Shown piece by piece: positions 1 to 10,249 of a DNA stretch of 64,000 nt. Each line of letters opens with the position of its first letter. The stretch's first letter is position 1. Source of the DNA: Haematobia irritans. Taxonomy: Eukaryota; Arthropoda; Insecta; Diptera; Muscidae. The position numbers were made by a program, and so were the translations under genes. Below the pieces are notes generated by a model. The model saw only the letters and a program-made list of their open reading frames with translations, made no database searches and was not told where the DNA came from. Where the stretch lies: assembly GCF_050003625.1 (NCBI RefSeq), contig NC_134398.1, positions 102,105,498 through 102,169,497 of the forward strand, in the 5' to 3' direction.

Positions 1-170
1 AATCAAACTAAAAAATTAAGCCAATTAAGTTAATTATTGAAAATTAGTAAATTTTTATTTAAAAAACTAATTGATACCATTAACTTTATAATCAAAGTAG
101 GAAAACTAAATCAGTTCAATAAATGCAATTCAATCATTTATTTTTTTTAATATTTATTTTTTAAATATTT
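1..170. repeat. AT-rich ATTAATT-type repeat, partial
   Basis: Rich in AATTAA/TTAATT/ATTGAT words, like the stretches at 2655-3057, 5559-5841, 43103-43359, 60090-60256 and 61490-61560. The 43103-43359 copy is complete and has CACA...TGTG ends. This one is cut by the window start, so its boundaries are unknown. Confidence 0.5.
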
Positions 171-186
171 AAAGCAATATGGGATA

Positions 187-240
187 TCTGGTTAAGTTAG
201 GTATAGTGGCAGTATATTTCAGGCTCAACTAGACTATCCT
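187..240 (-). repeat. Degenerate LINE/SINE 3' tail
   Basis: GGTTAAGTTAGG followed by a GTGGCAG...CAGGCTCA...AGACTAT pattern matches, with mismatches, the reverse complement of the LINE 3' end at 59418-59497. It is a short, old tail relic. Confidence 0.5.
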
Positions 241-590
241 GGGGGCTAATCAAAGTTTTGTTTATTTAAAACAGTTTTTGTTTTTAAATATGAACTTCCA
301 GAGGAATACGAAATGTTTCATAACTTTTTAGAAAAAATGTTTCTTAATATACCATCTACAAACAAATATTCGAGGGTTTCCGCTCTCAAAACGGAAATAC
401 TAGAAAAAGAAATTTGAAACTGAAAAATATTGTCGTACATGTAAAAAACATGTTACCATAAACATTTACATAATACTTTTATATCGATAATTTTAAGTTA
501 TTCTTACGGTAATTTAATTTTTCGTTTAACACTTGCCGTACCTTATTTCTTATAAGTAAGTATTATCGATGTTAATATCACTCGTTTTCG
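241..590. other. No gene seen
   Basis: AT-rich, non-coding in all frames over useful lengths. I see no recognisable element until the DINE-like repeat starts at 591. Confidence 0.6.
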
Positions 591-745
591 ATTTTTATAC
601 CCACCACCATAGAATGGTGACGGGGGTATAATAAGTTTGTCATTCCGTTTGTAACACATCGAAATATCGATTTCCGACTATATAAAGTATATATATTCTT
701 GATCAGGGAGAAATTCTAAGACGATATAACGATGTCCGTCTGTCC

Positions 746-779
<34 letters not shown>

Positions 780-2642
780 TGTAATCACGCTACAGTCTTC
801 AATAATGAAGCAATCGAGCTGAAATTTTGCACAAACTCGTCTTTTGTCTGCAGGCAGGTCAAGTTCGAAGATGGGCTACATCGGTCCAGGTTTTGATATA
901 GTCCCCATATAAACTGACCTCCCGATTTGGGGTCTTGGGCTTATAGAAATCGTAGTTTTTCTCCAATTTGCCTGAAATTTGAAATCTAGAGGTATTTTAT
1001 GACCATAAAGAGGTGTGCCAAAAATGGTGAGTATCGGTCCATGTTTTGGTATAGCCCCCATATAGACCGATCTCCCGATTTTACTTCTTGGGCTTATAGA
1101 AACCGCAGTTTTTATTCAATTTACTTGAAATTGGAAATCTAGAGGTATTGTAGGACCACTAATACGTCTGCCAAAAATTGTGAGTATCGGTCCATATTTT
1201 GGTATAGCCCCCATATAGACCGATCTCCCGATTTTACTTCTTGGGCTTATAGAAACCGCAGTTTTTATTCAATTTACCTGAAATTGGAAATCTAAAAGTA
1301 TTATAAGACCACAAATACGTGTGCCAAAAATTGTGAGTATCGCTCCATCTTTTGGTATGGTCCCCATATAAAACGACCTCCCGATTTGGGGTCTTGGACT
1401 TATAGAAACCGTAGTTGTTATCCAATTTGTCTGAAATTGGAAATCTAGAGGTATTGTAAGACCACAAATACGTGTGCCAAGAATAGTGAGTATCGGTCCA
1501 TATTTTGGTATAGCCCCCATATAGACCGATCTCCCGATTTTATTTCTTGGGCTTATAGAAACCGCAGTTTTTATTCAATTTACCTGAAATTGGAAATCTA
1601 GAGGTGTTGTAGGACCACAAATATGTGTGCCAAAAATTGTGAGTATCGGCCCATGTTTTGGTATGGTCACCATATAAAACGACCTCCCGATTTGGGGTCT
1701 TGGGCTTATAGAAATCGTAGTTTTTATCCAATTTGTCCAAAATTAGAAATCTAGAGGTATTTTAGGACCATTAAGAGGTGTGCCGAAAATGGTGAGTATC
1801 GGTCCATATTTTGGTATAGCCCCCATATAGACCGATTTCCCGATTTTACTTCTTGGGCTTCTAGAATCCGTAGTTTATATACAATTTGCCTGAAATTGGA
1901 AATTTATAGGTATTTTAGGACTATAAAAAGAGGTGTGCCACAAATGGTGAGTATCGGTCCATGTTTTGGTATAACCCCCATATAGACCGATATCCCGATT
2001 TTACTTCTTGGGCTTCTAGAATCTGAAGTTTTTATCCAATTTGCCTGAAATTGGAAATCTAGAGGTATTTTCGGGCCATAAAGAAGTGTGCCGAAAACGG
2101 TGAGTATCGGTCCATATTTTAGTAAAGCCCCCTAAGAAAGATCTCCCGATTTAACTCCTTGGGTTTCTAGAAACCGTAGTTTTTATCCGATTTGCCTGAA
2201 ATTGTAAATATTCTGGTATTTTAGACTCACAAAAACGTGTATCGGATTAAGTTTTTATCGGTCCATTTGGTAATGCCTCCATATAGACCGACTTCACTTC
2301 TTGAGGGTATAGAGGGCGTACTGATCATGAAAATTGCTTGAAACTCAATGTAAAATTTCCAGATTTTACTTCTACAGATTTAAGATTTCAAATCAAGACG
2401 TTATTTTATAATGTTCTTGCACACTTACAAGAGATGTTAATGATTCCTCTAAAACTCAAACAAAAATGGTTCTTATAAATCCAGAATCTGATATAGTCCT
2501 CATAGGTGAAATCTTTAAATTTATCTTCGGGAAGTGTCCCCAAGTCCTCAAGCCCTCCTGAAAGGAAACCCTAATATTTGGTTCATGGTGGTGGGTATTT
2601 AAGGTTCGGCCCGGCCGAACTTACTGCTGTATATACTTGTTT
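591..2642. mobile_element. DINE-1/Helentron-like element, copy 1
   Basis: A non-coding element of about 2.05 kb. It starts TTTTTATACCCACCACCAT, carries the core TATATAAAGTATATATATTC then GATGTCCGTCTGTCC and a (GTCT)n microsatellite at about 734-779, and ends with ATGGTGGTGGGTA, the palindrome TTCGGCCCGGCCGAA and ACTTGTTT. The subterminal CACCACCAT/ATGGTGGTG words are inverted. This matches what I know of DINE-1 (DNAREP1), the non-autonomous Helentron-group repeat of flies. Copy 2 at 5923-7958 is nearly identical, mainly differing by 16 bp fewer in the microsatellite. Confidence 0.75.
875..2250. repeat. 153-bp tandem repeats inside DINE-like copy 1
   Basis: The word TGAGTATCG recurs at 1028, 1181, 1334, 1487, 1640, 1793, 1948 and 2101, giving spacings of 153 bp (once 155). 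Each unit also carries a CCCCATATA(G/A)ACC-like motif and TTGAAATTGGAAATCTA-like sequence. Since 153 is 51 codons, antisense reading frames stay open across units; these are by-products, not genes. Confidence 0.9.
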
Positions 2643-2654
2643 CTTTTATTGTTA

Positions 2655-3057
2655 CATACAAATAAAAGCAAAATTCAAATTTATTATTGAATCAACTAAA
2701 TTTGTGTTTCAATTTCGGGGTAAACGTAATTAATAAGAAAGCAAAACTAAATAATATATTGAATCAATTAAAAACTTAATTGAGTTTTGCAACCGATATC
2801 AAATACATTTTTGATTGAATCAATTAAAATATTAATTGGATTTTGCAATCAACATCAATCAAATTTTTGATTGAATCAATTAAAAAATTAATTGAAATTT
2901 TCTAATAAAATCAATAATTTTTTTAATCAAAACATTTTTTTTGTCGAATTAAAACTGTGATTGATACTATCATTTTCGTGATTGAAGACATTCCAATTAA
3001 AAAATTAATTGGATCAATTAATTTCGTGATTGAATCTGAAATTTTTCTTTTTGTGTG
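2655..3057. repeat. AT-rich ATTGAATCAATTAA repeat
   Basis: Repeated ATTGAATCAATTAA and AAATTAATTGG blocks, ending TTTTTCTTTTTGTGTG at the LINE relic that follows. The same terminal block occurs at 43290-43359, where the family shows CACA/TGTG ends. No coding potential. Confidence 0.6.
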
Positions 3058-3500
3058 TAGCGACAATACACCCTCAGCACCTAGCTCACCGCAATTGCAG
3101 CATTTCTTGAGAAAAACGGTCGGGGTTTCCCAATTTTTGGTTTCGTGTTTGCCATCGCATTTAGCACACCTTGGTTGTTTTGAACAGTAGTTCTTAGTAA
3201 ATCCCCGGGAGTTCTTACGTTGGGGAATGACTTTTGGAAGTTTCTATTATGACAATGTTGTTCAAAATTTGGTTTATTTCATAAATATCTTTTATATTGT
3301 CTGAAGGATGGAAGCTTAGGATAAATATGTTTTCGCGTGGAGGGGGGGGGGGGACTCTTCGTATAGTGATGAGTTTTATTGAAGGCATTCAAGATATTGA
3401 ACAAGTTCTCTCAGATCCGAAGTAATTTCGATGGACATGCGAGAGTGATGTAGGTTCTTCGCTACTACTCGTATAGGGCGATCATGTTTGCCACATTATG
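3058..3500 (-). pseudogene. LINE ORF1 (gag-like) relic
   Basis: Reading the minus strand, pieces in shifting frames resemble the nucleic-acid-binding ORF1 protein of Jockey-group LINEs. A stretch at about 3380-3500 reads like RVV..LHH...I..DLREL. An NIKDIYEINQIL-like stretch follows at about 3230-3330. At 3060-3190 there is a zinc-knuckle-like C-x2-C-x4-H pattern (CAKCDGKH) and a second Cys cluster (KKCCNCGE). Known family members bind the LINE RNA. Frames are broken, including a G-run near 3342, and no RT follows in this orientation, so it is dead. The clade is inferred from memory of the motif order. Confidence 0.6.
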
Positions 3501-3515
3501 TTGGCCTAATTAAGA

Positions 3516-3578
3516 GCTTTAGGTTAGGTTAGGTGGCAGCCTGATGTATCAGGCTCACTTAGACTATTCAGCCAATTG
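3516..3578 (-). repeat. LINE/SINE 3' tail fragment
   Basis: TTAGGTTAGGTTAGGTGGCA then CAGGCTCACTTAGACTATTC is the reverse complement of the shared 3' end seen in the LINE at 59418-59497 and in the SINE at about 59890-59920. Confidence 0.7.
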
Positions 3579-3584
3579 GTTTAA

Positions 3585-3770
3585 CTGCACTCAAATCGAT
3601 GATTTGACTTTGGCAAAGGAAAAGAGAAATGCTTGCAAATTTGTTAGGCAACGCCGACTATTAAAACCTTTCTTCGTCAGGTTCAAGTGTAGTTCACTTT
3701 GGGTTGAGTGAATTACCTAAATTTATTCTGATTTATTTGCTGCAAGTAGAGGATGCTGATGAGGAATGTG
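3585..3770. repeat. Repeat Z, first half
   Basis: AATCGATGATTTGA, AGTGTAGTTCACTTTGGG and GCTGCAAGTAGAGGATGCTG match the cluster at 60344-61330. The match stops at GAATGTG/CACGCAAAG (3770/3771). The expected continuation lies inverted at 4347-4470. Confidence 0.75.
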
Positions 3771-4106
3771 CACGCAAAGAAAAAATCGTTTGAAAAACGT
3801 GTACCGAAAACGTTTTTCTTTTGTTAGAGTTTTTTGAATTGCTTCGAAAATTTTAAACTTTTATCACCAAAAAAAATAGTTTGTTACAAAATTTTTATTT
3901 TTTCAATAAAAAAAGTTATTTTTGAAAAAACAACACAGTCCATTTCGTTTATATCAAACACTGTTCTTTTCTGACTTTAGGTCTTTAATAAGACACATTT
4001 TACAGTTCAAAATTTAATATACTACAATGTAATGTTGATATTTTTTCCGAATCTTCCGAACATATCTGGAACATATGTAAAAAAAAATAACAAACAAAAA
4101 AAACGT

Positions 4107-4180
4107 TGGTCGAAGCAGGGATCGAACCCACGACCCTTGGCATGCAAGTCGGACGTAGCAACCACTGCTCCACGGTGCCA
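4107..4180 (-). ncRNA. tRNA-like module 1
   Basis: A 74-nt tRNA-sized segment ending in CCA on the minus strand. It has a box-A-like TGGAGCAGTGG and a near-consensus box B GGTTCGATCCC. The arms pair poorly as a cloverleaf, so it is a tRNA-derived Pol III-type module, not a working tRNA. A T-run follows, on this strand, at about 4086-4100. Confidence 0.5.
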
Positions 4181-4293
4181 AACTAAATGTTTGTTTCTGT
4201 TAAATAAACTTTGTTTATTTGGTTCGTGGGCGCTGCAAGCTATGCTATATAAATATAACTTATATGGATATTTATCTATTGATGACCATAACA

Positions 4294-4346
4294 GGTACAT
4301 AGCTCAGTGGTTAGTGTGTTGGCTTACAAAGTGCATGGTCCGCGGT
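4294..4346 (+). ncRNA. tRNA-like module 2, truncated
   Basis: GGTACATAGCTCAGTGGTTA is a good box A. The segment breaks at CCGCGGT just before box B, which is intact in the copy at 4796-4866. It diverges from module 1 (4107-4180), the two 5' ends facing each other about 113 bp apart. Confidence 0.45.
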
Positions 4347-4470
4347 GCATTTGACTAAACTACAAGTACATCTTAACCAACAGAGGAAAATTATGATTGT
4401 CAAATTTATTTGGGCAAAGCCCTATAGACTGCAAGATGGTTGGATGTACAGCTGTTTCGGAATTACCACA
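4347..4470. repeat. Repeat Z, second half, inverted
   Basis: TTTGACTAAACTACAAG through CAGCTGTTTCGGAATTACCA matches 60380-60500, but in the orientation opposite to the Z half at 3585-3770. The reverse complement of this piece continues that half directly. Confidence 0.75.
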
Positions 4471-4795
4471 CGCAAAAAAATAATTCTTTCCTCCCAAACG
4501 AAAATTTAGACAAACAAAGTTCGTTTCTCATTTGCTTTTCGCTGTAAGGAAGTGTATTTGGAAGAAAAGTATATACTTTTTGTGATAAACGTTTATTCTT
4601 TTCCAGGATGTAAAAACAATTTCATAAAGACAAACTCAAAGAAAAAAACATTGTTTTTTTCTTGCTAATTGCATTTTCCCTCACATCTTTCTCACATTCA
4701 CGAGGTTTTTTAGTTCTTAACACCTTTTCCTGTAATACCAACAATGTAGAAGAAATTATATGATTTTATAAATTTTTAAAATTTTTTTACCTTTC

Positions 4796-4866
4796 GCCTG
4801 GACGGAGAATCGAACCGCGGACCATGCACTTTGTAAGCCAACACACTAACCACTGAGCTATGTACC
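4796..4866 (-). ncRNA. tRNA-like module 2
   Basis: On the minus strand: TAGCTCAGTGGTTAG (box A) about 40 nt before GGTTCGATTCTCC (box B), then GTCCAGGCG. Spacing and length fit a tRNA, but the acceptor and anticodon stems do not pair convincingly. A TTTT run lies just downstream (about 4777-4781). Confidence 0.5.
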
Positions 4867-4979
4867 TGTTATGGTCATCAATAGATAAATATCCATATAA
4901 GTTATATTTATATAGCATAGCTTGCGGCGCCCACGAACCGAATAAACAAAGTTTATTTAACAGAAACAAACATTTAGTT

Positions 4980-5053
4980 TGGCACCGTGGAGCAGTGGTT
5001 GCTACGTCCGACTTGCATGCCAAGGGTCGTGGGTTCGATCCCTGCTTCGACCA
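4980..5053 (+). ncRNA. tRNA-like module 1
   Basis: TGGCACCGTGGAGCAGTGGT begins the 74-nt module; box A lies at about 4987-4998 and box B GGTTCGATCCC at 5032-5042; it ends GACCA. It is the near-exact reverse complement of 4107-4180 and is followed within 4 nt by a T9 run. Confidence 0.5.
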
Positions 5054-5056
5054 AAG

Positions 5057-5074
5057 TTTTTTTTTGTTTTTTTT
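5057..5074 (+). terminator. Candidate Pol III T-run terminator
   Basis: T9, G, T8 right after tRNA-like module 1. RNA polymerase III stops at runs of four or more T, so a short transcript of about 80-90 nt would be expected if boxes A and B work. Confidence 0.4.
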
Positions 5075-5384
5075 ACATATATTCCAGATATGTTCGGAAG
5101 ATTTCGAAAAAATGTTCAACATTACATTGTAGTATATTAAATTTTGAACTGTAAAATGTGTCTTATTAAAGACCTAAATTCAGAAAAGAACAGTGTTTGA
5201 TATAAACGAAATGGACTGTGTTGTTGTTTCAAAAATAACTTTTTTTATTGAAAAAATAAAAATTTTGTAACAAACGAATTTTTTTGGTGATAAAAGTTTA
5301 AAATTTTCGAAGCAATTCAAAAAACTCTAACAAAAGAAAAACGTTTTCGGTACACGTTTTCCAAACGTTTTTTTTCTTTGCGTG

Positions 5385-5558
5385 TATGCACACATTTCGA
5401 ACGCAGAAGACAGAATGTCGCCAACCATGTTTTCTAATTTACGCGAAAAACAAAAACCTAACCGTTCGTTACGAGTTACTTCCACAGACTGATCTCTCCA
5501 TCAAACGTTGGTGAATAAATACACATTCTCTTGCTTTTTTCGCTCAAAATTATTCAAT
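5385..5558. other. No feature seen
   Basis: Unassigned AT-rich sequence between element T and the next AT-rich repeat. Confidence 0.5.
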
Positions 5559-5841
5559 TTCAATCACAAAGGTTATTGAATTAATCACATGTTTCATTGG
5601 GAACGGAACATTTGTCAATCATGTTTGCAATTGAAAATTATTTCCGAATTGATTAACAAATTAATTGAATCAATTAATATTTTAATTGAAATCGTAACAA
5701 ATATCAATCATTTTTTAAATTCTTTTGTATTCGGATTTGATTAAATAACTAGTTGAATCAATTAACATATTAATTGAATCCGTTTCCAAATTCAATTAAG
5801 TGTTTAATTGAAAAATTTCGGTGATAATTTTTTGTGTGTAG
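5559..5841. repeat. AT-rich ATTAATT-type repeat
   Basis: Dense AATTAATTGAATC-type words ending ATTTTTTGTGTGTA, the same terminus as at 3045-3057 and 43350-43359. The 81 bp after it, up to 5922, hold nothing recognisable. Confidence 0.6.
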
Positions 5842-5922
5842 TTTAAGTATGAATTAAATAAAGAATAAACATTTTATAATCAACAGTTACAATCTTTATA
5901 AAGCATATGATACCGAACCGCC

Positions 5923-7958
5923 ATTTTTATACCCACCACCATAGAATGGTGACGGGGGTATAATAAGTTTGTCATTCCGTTTGTAACACATCGAAATATC
6001 GATTTCCGACTATATAAAGTATATATATTCTTGATCAGGGAGAAATTCTAAGACGATATAACGATGTCCGTCTGTCCGTCTGTCTGTCTGTCTGTTGTAA
6101 TCACGCTACAGTCTTCAATAATGAAGCAATCGAGCTGAAATTTTGCACAAACTCGTCTTTTGTCTGCAGGCAGGTCAAGTTCGAAGATGGGCTACATCGG
6201 TCCAGGTTTTGATATAGTCCCCATATAAACTGACCTCCCGATTTGGGGTCTTGGGCTTATAGAAATCGTAGCTTTTCTCCAATTTGCCTGAAATTTGAAA
6301 TCTAGAGGTATTTTATGACCATAAAGAGGTGTGCCAAAAATGGTGAGTATCGGTCCATGTTTTGGTATAGCCCCCATATAGACCGATCTCCCGATTTTAC
6401 TTCTTGGGCTTATAGAAACCGCAGTTTTTATTCAATTTACTTGAAATTGGAAATCTAGAGGTATTGTAGGACCACTAATACGTCTGCCAAAAATTGTGAG
6501 TATCGGTCCATATTTTGGTATAGCCCCCATATAGACCGATCTCCCGATTTTACTTCTTGGGCTTATAGAAACCGCAGTTTTTATTCAATTTACTTGAAAT
6601 TGGAAATCTAAAAGTATTATAAGACCACAAATACGTGTGCCAAAAATTGTGAGTATCGCTCCATGTTTTGGTATGGTCCCCATATAAAACGACCTCCCGA
6701 TTTGGGGTCTTGGACTTATAGAAACCGTAGTTGTTATCCAATTTGTCTGAAATTGGAAATCTAGAGGTATTGTAAGACCACAAATACGTGTGCCAAGAAT
6801 AGTGAGTATCGGTCCATATTTTGGTATAGCCCCCATATAGACCGATCTCCCGATTTTATTTCTTGGGCTTATAGAAACCGCAGTTTTTATTCAATTTACT
6901 TGAAATTGGAAATCTAGAGGTGTTGTAGGACCACAAATATGTGTGCCAAAAATTGTGAGTATCGGCCCATGTTTTGGTATGGTCACCATATAAAACGACC
7001 TCCCGATTTGGGGTCTTGGGCTTATAGAAATCGTAGTTTTTATCCAATTTGTCCAAAATTAGAAATCTAGAGGTATTTTAGGACCATTAAGAGGTGTGCC
7101 GAAAATGGTGAGTATCGGTCCATATTTTGGTATAGCCCCCATATAGACCGATTTCCCGATTTTACTTCTTGGGCTTCTAGAATCCGTAGTTTATATACAA
7201 TTTGCCTGAAATTGGAAATTTATAGGTATTTTAGGACTATAAAAAGAGGTGTGCCACAAATGGTGAGTATCGGTCCATGTTTTGGTATAACCCCCATATA
7301 GACCGATATCCCGATTTTACTTCTTGGGCTTCTAGAATCTGAAGTTTTTATCCAATTTGCCTGAAATTGGAAATCTAGAGGTATTTTCGGGCCATAAAGA
7401 AGTGTGCCGAAAACGGTGAGTATCGGTCCATATTTTAGTAAAGCCCCCTAAGAAAGATCTCCCGATTTAACTCCTTGGGTTTCTAGAAACCGTAGTTTTT
7501 ATCCGATTTGCCTGAAATTGTAAATATTCTGGTATTTTAGACTCACAAAAACGTGTATCGGATTAAGTTTTTATCGGTCCATTTGGTAATGCCTCCATAT
7601 AGACCGACTTCACTTCTTGAGGGTATAGAAGGCGCACTGATCATGAAAATTGCTTGAAACTCAATGTAAAATTTCCAGATTTTACTTCTACAGATTTAAG
7701 ATTTCAAATCAAGACGTTATTTTATAATGTTCTTGCACACTTACAAGAGATGTTAATGATTCCTCTAAAACTCAAACAAAAATGGTTCTTATAAATCCAG
7801 AATCTGATATAGTCCTCATAGGTGAAATCTTTAAATTTATCTTCGGGAAGTGTCCCCAAGTCCTCAAGCCCTCCTGAAAGGAAACCCTAATATTTGGTTC
7901 ATGGTGGTGGGTATTTAAGGTTCGGCCCGGCCGAACTTACTGCTGTATATACTTGTTT
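5923..7958. mobile_element. DINE-1/Helentron-like element, copy 2
   Basis: Near-identical to 591-2642 over its whole length, offset 5332 bp before and 5316 bp after the GTCT microsatellite. It carries the same eight or so 153-bp units (TGAGTATCG from 6344 to 7417). The flanks differ from copy 1, so it is either a second recent insertion or part of a gene-conversion pair. Confidence 0.8.
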
Positions 7959-8512
7959 ATGTTATTATTATAATATGTGCTTACTCACCAAATTCTGTTT
8001 TAATTGTTTGACCTAATCTGAAGTGTAGCCGGTGATTAGTAGAAACACACACTCATTATTGTTTATGGAATTTTATTAATAGAAAATAAATTATGTATTT
8101 ATCAGTGACAATGCAAATATAGTACATATTAAAAATAGTTTGTATAAAATGCGCAAATATTTGGACATACATTGGTATATATCCGTGTACACTTAATTAT
8201 TATTTATGTAAATAAATTAACAAATATGGGTTTTCTATGCTGACATAAATTTTTCACCTGTTCGACTAGTTTGGCGCTGTATAGGGAGTAAAAGTCTAAA
8301 ATGTCATATATTATCCTACAAAATAATTATAAGTCTTTTCGCAACAAATTGCTCATAATTATTTGTTCTATTTATTGCATATGTGAAGAAGCTTTACAGA
8401 ATTGACTTCTTAATATTTCATCTACTATGCAATATTGCATTATGCAAAATATCAAAGAGAGATTAAAAGTCTTGATGTTTCCACCAATTGATTAATGCTT
8501 AAGATTCATGTT
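7959..8512. other. 3' flank of mex3
   Basis: Downstream of the mex3 stop on the minus strand. It contains several minus-strand AATAAA candidates (for example near 8074), so a 3' UTR probably lies here. No second coding exon is evident. Confidence 0.4.
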
Positions 8513-10249
8513 TTATGAGAATTTTGTTCTTCTGTCAGGACAAAATTGTGGTCTGCTGGTGTCTATCAGATTGTTTACAAAATCTGCACATTTAAGTTGA
8601 TTACTAATATGTCCATTTAGAGCGTATGGCGAAGGCGGTTCGACATCTTCGGAAATAAAACCATTCACTGAATGTATATTATTGCATTTATCTTCCGAAG
8701 TCAGACTAGATACCCGAATGTGTCCACATTCTAGTGTTGAACAAATTCCATTTCTGTAAATCGATGATAATATTTCGGAATGTAAATCATCACTTAATAT
8801 ATGATTTATGGTATTTAGTGAATGTAAGGACGATTCCGTTGAATCTATGTCAACTGTTTGTCTTATAGTAGTACAAGGCGAAGAAGGTGATGCTGAAGTC
8901 GCAACAGAATTATTTTTAGTGCTTCCAAGTCTTGTTGCAATATGAATTTCAATGTGTCTTCTAGCAAGTTCCACATTGTCTGCCATACCGGTTACTTCAA
9001 AAATTGGTTCCTTGTCTCTTGAGGGTGTGACAATATATGTCTGCGTTTCGTGCTGTATATGCTTAATTGTATTGCCTTTGGTTCCAACAACCAACCCCAC
9101 TAATCTATACGGAACGCGTACTTGCACTGTCACCTGCCCAGGAGTTTGTACCGATGAGGTACCGTGCATTTTATGTTGTCCAATTATTTGTTGCTTTCCT
9201 CCTAAAGTTGGGGAAGCTACACCAACACTTTCGTTAATACGACGAGTTGCTCGTATTACAGTGAAATGTTCTGCCGCTGATAATATTTCCAGTTTGGCCC
9301 GACTTACGTCCTCTTTGCGCCCTGTTACCACAAAAACAGGCTCCTCATTTCGTACTGGTGTTTTAATGTAAGTGTTTGTTTTAGCTCTCAAAGCTTTAAT
9401 TTTACATCCTTGCCTGCCAACAATTTCCGCCACATGTTCTGAACTTGGCACCGGAACACATTCTGTCATATTTTGTGATTTCTTTGAACGTTCTTCGTTT
9501 ATTACAGATGTAACCAGGGGCAATGGCTGATTGATATTTGCAAGGGAATTACTTCTGCTTATACTACTTCCTTCAATTGATGAAATTTGTTGTTTAATGG
9601 ATGCATTTGCTGCTGAGACGATGCATTGATTTTGAATAAAAACTTTGGATGTCATGTCATATCCACTATTTAAAGACGAGTACTTTTGGTTTATCAACGA
9701 CGGTGAATTGTTTTGCTGATTATTATCAATAAGAGACTTTGTGTCCCCAGACGTCGAATTCAAAGGGTCAATGTTTTTTAAATTTAGCATAGTTAATTCC
9801 ACCGCTAGTTTTAAAGTTCTCTCGTCATCATCGCTCGTGCAGATACTAGCACCTGAACCGTCTAGTTCCTGCAACCCTTCTAACATATCTTGACAATCAT
9901 CTTGTGGAAACTCTGTATCTGGGACTAAATCAGCACAATTAGAGAACATATGTTCGGCGTCGGTTTTGTAACCACTGTGAACTGCAGCCAAAATTGAACC
10001 ATTTAGAGGTCCATCGTTTCGTGTAAGTAGTGTGCCATGATGGCGTTGGTGTGAAATTTCACGAGCTATGTACGGATTGGCTGTTTGCGGCAAAGAATTC
10101 GCTATGGGGTTGCCTCCATTAATAACTAAGCCATTGTTTATGCAAAATGAAGATATATATGGCGCTGTTACCTTTAGGTTTACAGTTGATGAAGTATGTG
10201 ATGTTTTGCAAGATGATATAGGTGATTGTAGACAATTTATCGTTGCCAT
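8513..10249 (-). CDS. mex3: MEX-3 family RNA-binding protein, two KH domains
   Basis: A 578-residue ORF without introns. KH domain 1 spans about residues 261-325, with GXXG loop GRQG at 278-281. KH domain 2 spans about 372-436, with loop GTKG at 389-392. Both have the high similarity to metazoan MEX-3 proteins that I recall, including the [10 protein letters not shown] and [10 protein letters not shown] segments after the loops. MEX-3 proteins bind mRNA 3' UTRs and repress translation during germline and embryonic development. The N-terminal 260 residues are Ser/Asn-rich and unstructured. The start is the first ATG after an in-frame TAA at 10316-10318. The C-terminal RING finger of vertebrate MEX3 is absent; the ORF ends about 140 residues after KH2. 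Codon use and an open frame of this length amid dead transposons support a live host gene. The family call is firm; completeness of the 3' end is not. Confidence 0.9.
   Translation of the reverse strand: MATINCLQSPISSCKTSHTSSTVNLKVTAPYISSFCINNGLVINGGNPIANSLPQTANPYIAREISHQRHHGTLLTRNDGPLNGSILAAVHSGYKTDAEHMFSNCADLVPDTEFPQDDCQDMLEGLQELDGSGASICTSDDDERTLKLAVELTMLNLKNIDPLNSTSGDTKSLIDNNQQNNSPSLINQKYSSLNSGYDMTSKVFIQNQCIVSAANASIKQQISSIEGSSISRSNSLANINQPLPLVTSVINEERSKKSQNMTECVPVPSSEHVAEIVGRQGCKIKALRAKTNTYIKTPVRNEEPVFVVTGRKEDVSRAKLEILSAAEHFTVIRATRRINESVGVASPTLGGKQQIIGQHKMHGTSSVQTPGQVTVQVRVPYRLVGLVVGTKGNTIKHIQHETQTYIVTPSRDKEPIFEVTGMADNVELARRHIEIHIATRLGSTKNNSVATSASPSSPCTTIRQTVDIDSTESSLHSLNTINHILSDDLHSEILSSIYRNGICSTLECGHIRVSSLTSEDKCNNIHSVNGFISEDVEPPSPYALNGHISNQLKCADFVNNLIDTSRPQFCPDRRTKFS

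Larger units (their letters stand above)
3771..4346. mobile_element. Element T, left truncated copy
   Basis: Starts CACGCAAAGAAAAAATCG. Its whole length is the reverse complement of 4814-5384, with few differences. It stops at CCGCGGT (4346), inside tRNA-like module 2, where repeat Z resumes. It contains a complete module 1 (4107-4180, minus) and a cut module 2 (4294-4346, plus). No transposase is encoded. The class is unknown; short TIRs without coding capacity suggest a non-autonomous DNA element. Confidence 0.7.
4471..5384. mobile_element. Element T, complete copy with two divergent tRNA-like modules
   Basis: About 0.9 kb with CACGCAAA at one end and TTTGCGTG at the other, non-coding. It carries tRNA-like module 2 on the minus strand and module 1 on the plus strand, head to head. 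Between them lie a TATATTTATATAG segment and matches to the other copies. Related sequence lies at 22291-23837 and 40438-41394. I know of no named family with this layout. Confidence 0.7.

Noticed and set aside
875..2160. Several short minus-strand ORFs with similar peptides in the DINE-like copies
   Set aside because: They are frames through a 153-bp tandem repeat, present in identical form at 6190-7056; no start context, no family similarity.
875..2250. CRISPR-like array
   Set aside because: Units are contiguous with no unique spacers, and the genome is eukaryotic.
4980..5053. A functional tRNA gene
   Set aside because: Boxes A and B are present, but the acceptor and anticodon stems do not pair, and the segment is always embedded in the same repeat.
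4022..5132. ORFs of 90-111 residues across element T
   Set aside because: They read through tRNA-like modules on either strand and are mirrored in the inverted copy; non-coding repeat.
8952..9371. A 139-residue plus-strand ORF
   Set aside because: Antisense shadow of the KH-domain region of mex3; Cys/Ser-rich without any family features.
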